64,000 nt of DNA, from the NCBI RefSeq assembly GCF_005047655.1, contig NZ_SUKF01000003.1, positions 186,001 to 250,000 on the forward strand, in the 5' to 3' direction. Position 1 is the stretch's first letter. The number at the start of each line of letters is the position of its first letter. The position numbers and the translations under genes were made by a program. This document shows, one piece after another, positions 37,834 through 46,199 of this stretch. The notes under the pieces are model-generated. The model searched no databases. It was not told the origin of the DNA and saw only the letters and a program-made list of their open reading frames with translations. Source of the stretch: Sinimarinibacterium arenosum (lineage in GTDB: Bacteria > Pseudomonadota > Gammaproteobacteria > Nevskiales > Nevskiaceae).

Positions 37834-39354
37834 TTAGGACGAGCAGCTGACGCTCAGGTGAGCTGCTTCGGGCGGGGGCTCCGCAGCATGGCTTTCGTAC
37901 TGTGGATGTTCGTCATAAGGATTTCGCAGCAGCGTCAACAGGCGTTCGATTTCACTGGCATCGCCACGCTGCGCGGCTTCGATCGCGGCCTGGGCAAGAT
38001 GATTGCGCAGGACAAATTTCGGGTTGACGGCGTTCATGCGCGCTCTGCGGGCGGCATCGTCGCCATCCTCCATTCGCAGACGCTGCCGATAGTCTTTCAG
38101 CCAGCCCTCCAGGGCAGCGCTGTCGTGCACGATGTCTGCCAGCTCGGTCGCACTTTCATCGTTGGCATTGACCGTCGCAAGCGCGCGGAAGCTGCGGGTG
38201 AAATCGCTGCGGCCGCGATGCAGAATCGAGACAAAGCGGTTGATCAGGGTCGGGTCGTCGCCGTGCGGTTCGCGGAGCCCCACTTTGCGGCGCCAGGCCG
38301 CGGTCATCGCCTCGGAATAGGCAGCCGGATAGCCGTCGACTAGCGCCTGGCCTATTTCCACCGCCTGATCGGGTGAGTCCGACAGCAGCGGCAGGCAGGC
38401 TTGAACCAGACGTGAGCAGTTCCAATGCCCCACGGTCGGCTGCTGGTCGTAGGCGTAGCGCCCGCCGGCATCGGTGTGATTGCAGATGTGTTTGGCGTTG
38501 AAGCCGTCGATGAAGCCGAACGGCCCGTAGTCCAGGGTCAGGCCGAGGATCGACATGTTGTCGGTATTCATCACGCCGTGGCAGAACCCCAGGGACTGCC
38601 ATTGTGCGATCAACTGGGCGGTGCGCCGGATCACTTCGCGCAGCCAGCGTTCGTAACGGTCCGGCCGCCCGGAAAGCTCGGGAAAGTGGGCGTCGATGAC
38701 GTGGTCGGCAAGCTCTCGCAACGCCTCGTGCTGATCGCGGTAGTAGAACACCTCAAAGTGACCAAAGCGGACATGGCTGGGGGCCACGCGGCAGATCACT
38801 GCCGCGGTTTCCAGTGTTTCACGCCGTACCGGATCATCGGCCGCGATCAGGCTCAACGCGCGTGTCGTCGGTACGCCCAGATGATGCAAGGCTTCGCCGC
38901 ACAGATACTCGCGCACACTGGAGCGCAGCACCGCGCGACCATCACCGAAGCGCGAGAACGGGGTCTTGCCGGCACCCTTGAGCTGGAGGTCCCAGCACTG
39001 CCCATCGGGCGCACGCAGTTGGCCCAGCAGGATCGCGCGACCGTCGCCGAGCTGAGGCACCCAGCCGCCGAACTGGTGGCCGGCGTACAGCATCGCGCGC
39101 GGATCACCGCCCGGCAGCGGGCGGTTGCCCGCCAGGATTTCGGTGAATTCCGGGCGCTCTGCCTCTGCCGGATCGATGCCGAGCTGGGCCAGCAGCGAGC
39201 GGTTGAGGTGCAGCAGGCGCGGAGCGGTGACGGGGGCGGGCTCGACGCGTGCTGAGAACACATCGCCCAGCCGGGCATAGGCGTTGTCCAGGGGTAGCGC
39301 GTCGATGCGGTATCCGCGCATCGCGTTGTCGGCAGTGTCTGAGGGCAGGGGCAT
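37834..39354 (-). CDS. selO: SelO/YdiU protein adenylyltransferase
   Basis: A 506-residue pseudokinase-fold enzyme that transfers AMP to protein hydroxyls during oxidative stress. It has AGHQFGGWVPQLGDGRAILL, RFGDGRAVLRSSVREY, GFCHGVMNTDNMSILG (catalytic-loop region) and DYGPFGFID (metal site). The protein ends SVSCSS, with Cys in the third-last position where eukaryotic SelO has selenocysteine. The start is the first ATG (29 bp from the divergent peptidase gene); a second Met at residue 12 is possible and would widen the gap. Confidence 0.93.
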   Translation of the reverse strand: MPLPSDTADNAMRGYRIDALPLDNAYARLGDVFSARVEPAPVTAPRLLHLNRSLLAQLGIDPAEAERPEFTEILAGNRPLPGGDPRAMLYAGHQFGGWVPQLGDGRAILLGQLRAPDGQCWDLQLKGAGKTPFSRFGDGRAVLRSSVREYLCGEALHHLGVPTTRALSLIAADDPVRRETLETAAVICRVAPSHVRFGHFEVFYYRDQHEALRELADHVIDAHFPELSGRPDRYERWLREVIRRTAQLIAQWQSLGFCHGVMNTDNMSILGLTLDYGPFGFIDGFNAKHICNHTDAGGRYAYDQQPTVGHWNCSRLVQACLPLLSDSPDQAVEIGQALVDGYPAAYSEAMTAAWRRKVGLREPHGDDPTLINRFVSILHRGRSDFTRSFRALATVNANDESATELADIVHDSAALEGWLKDYRQRLRMEDGDDAARRARMNAVNPKFVLRNHLAQAAIEAAQRGDASEIERLLTLLRNPYDEHPQYESHAAEPPPEAAHLSVSCSS

Positions 39355-39383
39355 ACGGGCACTCTAACAAGTAGACTTTCGGC

Positions 39384-40670
39384 ATGTGTGATACCCAAGT
39401 GCTGGTCACCGACGAGGCGGTCTGGTTCGCAAAGAATTCGGACCGGGAGCCGTCCGAGCCGCAGCCAGTGCTGCGGTATTCGGCGGTGCACGATGACCGA
39501 CAGAAGTTGGTGCGCGTTTCGCACATCGAGATCGAGCAGGTGCCAGACCGCCTGGCGACGATCCTGTCGCAGCCGGTGTGGTGCTGGGGCGCGGAAATGG
39601 GCGTCAATGAAGCCGGGGTGGCGATCGGCAACGAGGCAATATTTTCGAAGCGTGCCAGTCTGCACCCAGGTCTATTGGGCATGGATCTGGTGCGCCTTGG
39701 GCTGGAGCGTGCGGCCACGGCCGACGCCGCGATTGAAGTCATGACCACGCTGCTGGAACGCTACGGGCAGGGGGGGGCGGCCGGCTACAAGGACCAGAGC
39801 TTCTGCTACGACAGCAGCTTCATCGTGGCGGATGCCGCTGGGGCCTGGGTGCTGGAAACTGCCGGCCGCAGCTGGGTTGCTCGGCGGGTGCGCGGGCATG
39901 CGGCAATTTCCAATGCACTGAGTATCGGTGCCGATTACGAACGCTGCTCGGCGGATCTCTCGGCGGGCCGAGCGGATTTTGCCGCGCAATTCGATACGCG
40001 GCTGATGCCGTGGTTCGCCCGCTCGTCCAGCCGCCGCAGGCTGTCAATGCAGTGTCTGAGCGCGCAGGAGTCGCCCAGCATGGCGCGTTTTGCGCGACAT
40101 CTGCGGACACATCGCCACGCGGACCGGACCCTCGAGCACGGGAGCAATGCCGATCTATGCATGCACTCGGCCGGGCTGGTGCGACGGCATCAGACGACGG
40201 GTTCGCTGATCGCGAAGCTCGGTGCCAAAGGCGCTCAGCAATGGCTGACCGGTACCTCGGCGCCGTGTCTGTCGATCTTCCGGCCGGTGACGTTCGACGG
40301 TGAATGGTCCGTACTGACGGACCCTGATCGCAGAATCGAGGCGCCACTGTGGCGACGGCATGAATGGTTGCATCGCTGGGCGCTGGGCGACCTCCGCTTG
40401 CGCGAGCGTCTGCAGGTTACGCGGGATGAGGTCGAGGCGCGGATGTTTGTGGCCAGTGCCGATGGTTCATCCGCCGGACTGCAGCAGGCGGATCGTCTGG
40501 CGGCCGCATGGCACAAGGTGTTGTGGGAATCGCTTTCGACGCTGCCGGCACCAAAGTTATCGCGGCATTGGCGCCGGATTGCGGCGCGCGATGGCATCGA
40601 TCCGACGCGCGCGGCGGGGGCTGCTACTAAACTATTGGCTGAACCAACGATCAGGGAGCGCGGCGCGTGA
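39384..40670 (+). CDS. Secernin/C69-family dipeptidase-like Ntn hydrolase
   Basis: A 428-residue protein of the peptidase C69/secernin family. The sequence begins MCDTQVLVTDE, so Cys2 would be the N-terminal nucleophile after Met removal, and WFAKNSDREP is the family's next motif. Further conserved blocks are GVNEAGVAIGNEAIFSK and GWVLETAG-like AWVLETAGRSWVARRV. No signal peptide. It overlaps the start of the small PLDc_N protein by GTGA. The peptide substrate is unknown. Confidence 0.88.
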   Translation: MCDTQVLVTDEAVWFAKNSDREPSEPQPVLRYSAVHDDRQKLVRVSHIEIEQVPDRLATILSQPVWCWGAEMGVNEAGVAIGNEAIFSKRASLHPGLLGMDLVRLGLERAATADAAIEVMTTLLERYGQGGAAGYKDQSFCYDSSFIVADAAGAWVLETAGRSWVARRVRGHAAISNALSIGADYERCSADLSAGRADFAAQFDTRLMPWFARSSSRRRLSMQCLSAQESPSMARFARHLRTHRHADRTLEHGSNADLCMHSAGLVRRHQTTGSLIAKLGAKGAQQWLTGTSAPCLSIFRPVTFDGEWSVLTDPDRRIEAPLWRRHEWLHRWALGDLRLRERLQVTRDEVEARMFVASADGSSAGLQQADRLAAAWHKVLWESLSTLPAPKLSRHWRRIAARDGIDPTRAAGAATKLLAEPTIRERGA

Positions 40671-40855
40671 ATATGAATTTTTCGGGCATGGGCCTGTGGG
40701 GATTTCTGGTCCTGGTCGCCGATATCTGGGCGATCGTCAGCACCGTGCAGAGCTCGGCTACGACCGGCAAAAAAGTGCTCTGGATTTTGCTGATCGCGTT
40801 TCTGCCGGTGCTGGGTTTCGTGCTGTGGCTTTTTCTGGGGCCACGCGGGCGCTGA
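40667..40855 (+). CDS. Small PLDc_N-type membrane protein, 62 aa
   Basis: A 62-residue two-helix protein (LWGFLVLVADIWAIVSTVQ and VLWILLIAFLPVLGFVLWLF) ending in GPRGR, matching the PLDc_N family of short cardiolipin synthase-like N-terminal segments. The GTG start overlaps the upstream TGA (GTGA) and sits well from GGGAG; an ATG two codons on is the alternative. Probably co-translated with the peptidase. Confidence 0.82.
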   Translation: MNMNFSGMGLWGFLVLVADIWAIVSTVQSSATTGKKVLWILLIAFLPVLGFVLWLFLGPRGR

Positions 40856-40878
40856 CGCTGCGCCAGGGCTTGATCCTT

Positions 40879-40911
40879 GCTGAATTGCCCCGTCCGGCGG
40901 GGCAATTCAGC
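40879..40911. terminator. 14-bp perfect hairpin between convergent genes
   Basis: GCTGAATTGCCCCG pairs fully with CGGGGCAATTCAGC around TCCGG. It stands between two convergent genes and probably ends transcription from both sides; only a modest AT-rich tail follows on either side. Confidence 0.65.
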
Positions 40912-40938
40912 ATTGGTATAGGCGACACCGCTTTGGCG

Positions 40939-41931
40939 CTAGACGCCCAGGCGTCCGCGCAGTTCCGCCGGGGTCAGATAGGGCGGCTGCGTCATCCCTT
41001 CCAGTTTTCTCACCAGGCTGACCAGCTCGGCGTTCACCGGAGTCGGCTTGCCATGCTCCAGGCCCAGGCGGACGATCTCGCCATTGAGCTGGTCGATTTC
41101 GGTGGTACGCCCGGCGTCGACGTCGGCAACCATCGAGGGATACGAGCCATCGCGCAGGCCGTTGCGCCAGCGCGCAAACCACCAGGGCAGCCGGGTGCGG
41201 CCCGCGATCAGACTCCGATACCAGCGGTAGGGTATCGGTGACGGCAACTGGTAGGTGATGCCGGCGTGTTCGAGCAGGCCGACGGCTTCGTCCAGCACGG
41301 CGGTGTAGATTGCGCGCAGATCCTGCTGTGTCAGCAGATCCTTGAACGTGGTGTGGGTCAGCGCGCCGATCGCGTTTGCCAGATTGATCAGCAGCTTGCC
41401 CCAGGCGGCCGCTTCGCCGGTCGTTCGGGTGACGTCCATGCCGCTGCCGACGAAGGCCCCGCACAGGCGCCCGGTTTCGCAATCGACCAGGATCTGTGGC
41501 CGCGTGGTGATGCGCGCATGCAGGGGTTCCAGCATCTGCCCGTTGAACATGACCGTCAGCGCGACGACGCGTGCTTGCGGCAGACGCTCGTGAATGCGAC
41601 GCAGCGCGCCGACGCCGTTGAGCGTGCAGACAATGGCGCAGCGCTGCGGAATCGGTGGAAGTGCGTCAAGCACGGTATCCAGGTCGCGAAATTTGACGCA
41701 CAGGAACAGGAAGTCAACGTCGTCCAGTGACAGCGACTGCGTCAGGATCGGCTTGGGTGCGACGATCGGCGGATGCCCGGCTCCCGCGTGCTCGACGCGC
41801 AGGTTCTGGACTGTCTGCAGAGTGGTCACATCCTTGTCGCGTACATAGAGCTTGACCGGCTCCCGTCGCACACTCATCAGATAGGTGGACAGGATCGTTC
41901 CCACGGCGCCAGCGCCGACGACCAGAATCAT
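40939..41931 (-). CDS. panE: 2-dehydropantoate 2-reductase (ketopantoate reductase) family
   Basis: A 330-residue NADPH-dependent reductase of the ApbA/PanE family, which makes pantoate for coenzyme A. The nucleotide fold ILVVGAGAVGTIL is at the N-terminus; LNGVGALRRIHERLP, VAALTVMFNG-like VVALTVMFNGQ and the C-terminal LPSPIPYRWYRSLI and YPSMVADVDAGRTTEIDQLNG (with the catalytic Lys/Glu region) follow. The start is preceded by GGGAG. No other pantothenate genes are nearby, so the exact substrate is only likely. Confidence 0.88.
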   Translation of the reverse strand: MILVVGAGAVGTILSTYLMSVRREPVKLYVRDKDVTTLQTVQNLRVEHAGAGHPPIVAPKPILTQSLSLDDVDFLFLCVKFRDLDTVLDALPPIPQRCAIVCTLNGVGALRRIHERLPQARVVALTVMFNGQMLEPLHARITTRPQILVDCETGRLCGAFVGSGMDVTRTTGEAAAWGKLLINLANAIGALTHTTFKDLLTQQDLRAIYTAVLDEAVGLLEHAGITYQLPSPIPYRWYRSLIAGRTRLPWWFARWRNGLRDGSYPSMVADVDAGRTTEIDQLNGEIVRLGLEHGKPTPVNAELVSLVRKLEGMTQPPYLTPAELRGRLGV

Positions 41932-42101
41932 CTGCAATTTCTCCCCGGGCCAGATGGCCCGCCCTTGCTCGCGAGGCCTCAAGCATAGCGCGGTATGTCG
42001 GAAGTATCCCCGTGCCGTCAGTCCTCGGGGAACGGATGCGTCGGGTTGCGCCGCGTGCTTCAATAGCTGCCTGCCAGCGCACGAGGAGAGTGACGGAGGC
42101 G

Positions 42102-45100
42102 ATGTCGACCGATTCGATCGAATGTCCGGCCTGCGCGCAGCGCAATCCCCAGGAAGCACGCTTCTGCAATCAGTGCGGCGCCCGGCTGCAGGCGCCTGCG
42201 GAAGGCGGCTATACGCCGCGTCATCTGGAGCAAACGATCCATCGCCCGGCGGCGGTGCAGGGTGAGCGCAAGCGCGTGACGGTGCTGTTCGCAGACATCA
42301 AGGGTTCGACGCGCCTCGCCGAGCAGGCCGGTGCGGAGTTGTGGCATCACATCCTGGACCGTTTCTTCGCGATCCTGGGCGCGGCGGTGCACCGCTACCA
42401 GGGCACGGTTAACCAGTACACCGGCGACGGCATCATGGCTCTGTTCGGCGCGCCGCAGGCGCTTGAAGACCATGCCGCGCATGCAGCGTTCGCCGCGCTC
42501 GACATGCAGCGTGAAGTGCGGCGCTATGCCGACGAGCTGCGTCTTCAGCACGGCATCAATCTTTCCCTGCGTGTTGGCTTGAACAGCGGTGATGTCGTTG
42601 TCGGCCGGATCGGTGACGATCTGCGCAGCGACTACACCGCGCAGGGGCCGACCGTGCATATGGCGGCGCGGATGGAGCAGATCTGTGAGCCGGGTCGGAT
42701 TTATGTCAGCACCCATACTGCCGGGTTGCTGGAAGGATCGTTTCGCCTGCGCAGCCTCGGCGCGACGCAGATCGCCGGTTTCGATGCGCCGGTCGCAGTC
42801 AGCGAACTGGAGGGGGTGGCCAATGGTCTGCGCACGCGGCTGGATCGCAGCTTGGCGCGATCCGGGGCGCCGCTGATCGGGCGTGAGCCGGAGATGCAGC
42901 AGCTGATGTCTGCGTTCGAGCGTGTGCGTCAGGGTGAGGGGCAGGTCGTGGCGGTGATCGGCAATGCCGGCATTGGCAAATCCAGGCTGTGTCGTGAATT
43001 TGTCGTCGCCTGCGAGCGCGAGGGCGTCGCGGTCCATCGAACCACTGGCGTGCCGTATGCCAGTCGCTTGCCGCTGCTGCCGATCCGGCACCTGCTGCGC
43101 AGCAAGCTGGGCGTGCCGGATGATGCGACGCCCGAAGATACACGGCGCTGGGTTGCTGGCGCACTGCTGCTGGAAGATCCGGCGAATGCCGCGGTTCTGC
43201 CGCATGTATTCGAATTTCTTGGCGTGCGCGAACAATTCGAGCAACAGCCGGAAACCCTGAACAGCGCGCGCGATCAGATGCTGGAACAACTGGCGGACTA
43301 CCTGCCATGCAGTGGCGAACCGACCATCCTGCTGGTCGAGGATCTGCACTTTCTCGATGCGGGCAGTGAAGCGTTCCTGGCGCACCTGTGTCGCAGCGTT
43401 GCGAGAAAGAATTGCCTGCTGCTGCTGAATTTCCGTCCCGACTACGCGTCGGAGTGGTTGCAGCCTCTGGTGCATGAATCGATTCCGCTGACGGCGCTGA
43501 ATGCGCAACATCTGTTGCAGCTGGCGCGGACGCTGTTGGGCGATGATCCCAGCATTGCCGAGGTGGCCGAGGTGGTTGCGCAACGTGCCGGCGGCAATCC
43601 CTATTTCGTCGAAGAGGCGGTGCTGGCGCTGGTCGACGGGGGCTGGCTGCAAGGCCAGTCGCGGGCGTGGAAGCTGGTTCGCGCAGTCGATGAGTGGCCG
43701 ATGCCCGATAGTGTGCAGGCGCTGCTGGCTGCACGAATCGACCGCCTGCCGGACGCGGCGCGCAGTCTGCTGCAGGCGGCCGCAGTGATTGGCCAGCAGT
43801 TTGATCAGGATCTGCTGCAGACGCTTGCGGGTGTCGATGCGGACCATGTCGCGGCACAGCTGGGGCTGCTTGAAGAGCTGGGATTTGTGCACACGCTCGA
43901 CGACGGCTTCGCGTTCTGTCATCCGCTGGTGCAGGAGGTGGCGTACCTGGGGCAGCTGGAAAGTCGGCGCCGTGCGGTGCATGCCCAGCTTGCCGAATTG
44001 CTGGAGCAACGCCATGGCCAGGACGACACCGCCAGCGAACTTTCGGTGCGGATCGCCGAGCATTGGCAGCGCGCCGGGGAATGGGTACGTGCCGGAAGCT
44101 GGAACCTGAAAGGCTTTCGCTGGGCGATGGTGCGGGATGCGGACCTGGCTCTGGATCAGTGCCGACGCGCGGTGATTCATTTTGACCGTGCTGCGGACAG
44201 TCCTGAAGTGGCGCGCGGCCGGGTTCTTGCCCGCGCCGCACTAATCCGGATGGCGCAGTTCGCCCAGATTCCGGCCGAAGAAATCGAACGCGCATGGCGC
44301 GACGCGCGAGCAATGGCGGAGGATGATTTGGCGGCTCAGGTCGAGCTGCAGATTTCCTACGGCAATGAACTGCTGCATCGCGGCCAGGTCGACGCCGCCG
44401 CACGCGTTCATCAGGAGGCTGCGCAGCGATGTCTAGACACCGGACAGGCTGCGCTGCTGAATCGGTTTCGCTTGGCGGTGCTGCTGTCCAGCAATGCGGC
44501 CGGGCAGGTGCGTAGCGGACTGGAGATTCTTGATCGCGCCGGGGGCGACTGGCGCCGCCGGCCGATCGATGAAGAAAATCATGCCTCGCGTGGCTTCTAC
44601 GGACTGATGCTGACCTGGCAGGGACGGCTGGATTTGGCGCGAGCCGAGCTGGACGGGGCCTTGGCATTCGCGGAAGCGCAGCAACAGCCGGTCAGCTGGA
44701 TGTATGCCAATCGCGTGGATTTTGGCTTGATCAGCGGCGATCTGAGCGGGATCGAGCAGTCGGCCTATCGCAGTCTGGAATATGCCCAGCAGCATGGCAG
44801 TCCGTTCTTCCGTTCGGTCGCATTGCGCGCGGTGGCGCTGGCGCATCTGCTGCACGGCAGGGCGCAGCCGGCGATCGATGCCTTGATGGAAGCACGGCCG
44901 ATGGTAGTTGCCGGCGCTCCCGCACACCAATTTGAGTCCAATCATCTGTCGACGCACGCGCTGGCGTTGTTGGTTGCGCAGCGCGACGGTGAGGCAGAAG
45001 ACATGGCGCTGCAGGCACGTGACAGTGCATTGCGCTCCGGTTCGCGCGTCTGGGAGATCATCGCACTGGTGGCGTGGCTGCGCCTGGAGCCGACTCCTCA

Positions 45101-45347
45101 GCGGCGGCAGCGGATCGCGGAAACCATGCAGCGCATGCAGTGGCTGGTTGACGATACCGGGGCGGAGGGATTCCGGCCCTGGCTGGAATTGGCTCGAGGC
45201 CATTGGACCACCGATCCCGCCGAGCGCGCCGCCGCGCATCTGCGCGCGCAGCGCGCGTTCGAGGCAATTGGAGCGCGTGCATATGCACGCCGTATCGCCG
45301 ACAAGCGCAGCGCCGAGCCTGAGGGCATGGGACAATCACTGCAGTGA
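42102..45347 (+). CDS. Zinc-ribbon / class III cyclase / AAA-type ATPase / TPR signalling protein
   Basis: A 1081-residue cytoplasmic multidomain protein. A zinc ribbon (Cys8, 11, 22, 25) precedes a class III cyclase domain (about 60-235) with VLFADIKGSTRL and GDGIMALFGAP. The usual transition-state Asn is His in TVHMAARMEQ, a variant common in this domain set. A STAND-like ATPase follows with Walker A GNAGIGKSRL (about 286) and Walker B ILLVEDLHFLD, then C-terminal TPR-like helical repeats (about 650-1060). It is the first gene of a probable three-gene unit: the next gene's leading frame starts with a GTG overlapping this stop by 4 bp, and its best ATG lies 35 bp after the stop. The likely input is a ligand sensed by TPRs or ATP-driven assembly. 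Confidence 0.92.
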   Translation: MSTDSIECPACAQRNPQEARFCNQCGARLQAPAEGGYTPRHLEQTIHRPAAVQGERKRVTVLFADIKGSTRLAEQAGAELWHHILDRFFAILGAAVHRYQGTVNQYTGDGIMALFGAPQALEDHAAHAAFAALDMQREVRRYADELRLQHGINLSLRVGLNSGDVVVGRIGDDLRSDYTAQGPTVHMAARMEQICEPGRIYVSTHTAGLLEGSFRLRSLGATQIAGFDAPVAVSELEGVANGLRTRLDRSLARSGAPLIGREPEMQQLMSAFERVRQGEGQVVAVIGNAGIGKSRLCREFVVACEREGVAVHRTTGVPYASRLPLLPIRHLLRSKLGVPDDATPEDTRRWVAGALLLEDPANAAVLPHVFEFLGVREQFEQQPETLNSARDQMLEQLADYLPCSGEPTILLVEDLHFLDAGSEAFLAHLCRSVARKNCLLLLNFRPDYASEWLQPLVHESIPLTALNAQHLLQLARTLLGDDPSIAEVAEVVAQRAGGNPYFVEEAVLALVDGGWLQGQSRAWKLVRAVDEWPMPDSVQALLAARIDRLPDAARSLLQAAAVIGQQFDQDLLQTLAGVDADHVAAQLGLLEELGFVHTLDDGFAFCHPLVQEVAYLGQLESRRRAVHAQLAELLEQRHGQDDTASELSVRIAEHWQRAGEWVRAGSWNLKGFRWAMVRDADLALDQCRRAVIHFDRAADSPEVARGRVLARAALIRMAQFAQIPAEEIERAWRDARAMAEDDLAAQVELQISYGNELLHRGQVDAAARVHQEAAQRCLDTGQAALLNRFRLAVLLSSNAAGQVRSGLEILDRAGGDWRRRPIDEENHASRGFYGLMLTWQGRLDLARAELDGALAFAEAQQQPVSWMYANRVDFGLISGDLSGIEQSAYRSLEYAQQHGSPFFRSVALRAVALAHLLHGRAQPAIDALMEARPMVVAGAPAHQFESNHLSTHALALLVAQRDGEAEDMALQARDSALRSGSRVWEIIALVAWLRLEPTPQRRQRIAETMQRMQWLVDDTGAEGFRPWLELARGHWTTDPAERAAAHLRAQRAFEAIGARAYARRIADKRSAEPEGMGQSLQ

Positions 45348-45382
45348 ATCGTGCCGGCGGGACCGGCCTTTGGGGGAAGATG

Positions 45383-46174
45383 ATGCGCATAAAACGAATC
45401 AGGACTGCCGTGGGCGCGCTGGCCTGTGCGCTGGCGGCGTGGTCGTCCACAGTCATGGCGGACGAGGCGCTCGACAGTGTCATCGGTTGCATGCGCGCGA
45501 ACATACCGAACACCGTGCAGATCAAGGAGGTCGAATTGATCTCCACTGACCGCGTGGGTGCCACGCGCACGCTGCGGGGCCGTTTGTACGGCACGCGCGA
45601 GGATGACCGCCTGCGCGCGATGATGAAGATCGGGTCGCCCGCCGATCTTGCCGGCGCGGCCTATCTGATGCGTGAGAAGGCGGAGGGCGACGAGATGTAC
45701 GTGTATGTCCCGGCGCTGCAGAAAGTTCGCCGCATCACCGGAGCCGGTGTTGATGGTGCATTGTGGGGGACGGACATTTCCTATGGCGACGTGCGCCAGC
45801 TCAACAATGCATTCACCTCCGGTCGCAGTGTCCTCGAAGGCGGCGGCGAACTCGGCGGGCGCAAGGTGCATCATCTGGCCGTGACGCCGGACCCGGCGGA
45901 AGCCTCCCGTTTCTCGATGGTCAAGGTCTGGGTTGATCAGCAGAGCTGTGTCAGCCTGCGCGCCGACTTCATGGAGGGTGGTTTGGTCGGCAAGCGGCTG
46001 GAGATCGATCCGGCCTCGCTGCGGCAGTCCGGTACCCACTGGTACGCGGGTGAAGCCTTGATGACTGACCTGAAAGAAGGCACGCAGACGCGCCTGAAAG
46101 TGTTGGGTCTGTCCAGCGACGTCAATCTGTCGGGGCGTTATTTCAATCCCAGCACGTTCTACCTGGGAAGCTGA
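45383..46174 (+). CDS. LolA-like outer-membrane lipoprotein-sorting protein
   Basis: A 263-residue periplasmic protein with a signal peptide (MRIKRIRTAVGALACALAAW, cut near MA|DEA) and the PF17131-type LolA-like beta barrel (GDEMYVYVPALQKVRRITG, the family's hallmark). Such proteins are paired with MMPL/RND exporters and are thought to carry a lipid through the periplasm. The chosen start is the second of two ATGs, 6 bp after GGGGG; a GTG at 45344 that overlaps the cyclase stop would add 13 residues. The RND gene follows 25 bp downstream. Confidence 0.9.
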   Translation: MRIKRIRTAVGALACALAAWSSTVMADEALDSVIGCMRANIPNTVQIKEVELISTDRVGATRTLRGRLYGTREDDRLRAMMKIGSPADLAGAAYLMREKAEGDEMYVYVPALQKVRRITGAGVDGALWGTDISYGDVRQLNNAFTSGRSVLEGGGELGGRKVHHLAVTPDPAEASRFSMVKVWVDQQSCVSLRADFMEGGLVGKRLEIDPASLRQSGTHWYAGEALMTDLKEGTQTRLKVLGLSSDVNLSGRYFNPSTFYLGS

Positions 46175-46199
46175 GCGGCAGCGCGTCCGCAGGAATTCG

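Noticed and set aside
37834-37860. Selenocysteine (UGA recoding) at the end of SelO
   Set aside because: The position is an ordinary Cys codon followed by two Ser codons and a normal stop, so no recoding is needed.
40879-40911. Long hairpin as an inverted repeat of a mobile element
   Set aside because: It is a single compact stem-loop between convergent genes with no transposase or target duplication, so a terminator is simpler.
42060-44180. Long minus-strand open frame (706 codons) opposite the cyclase-ATPase gene
   Set aside because: Antisense shadow; the plus strand has full cyclase and Walker motifs.
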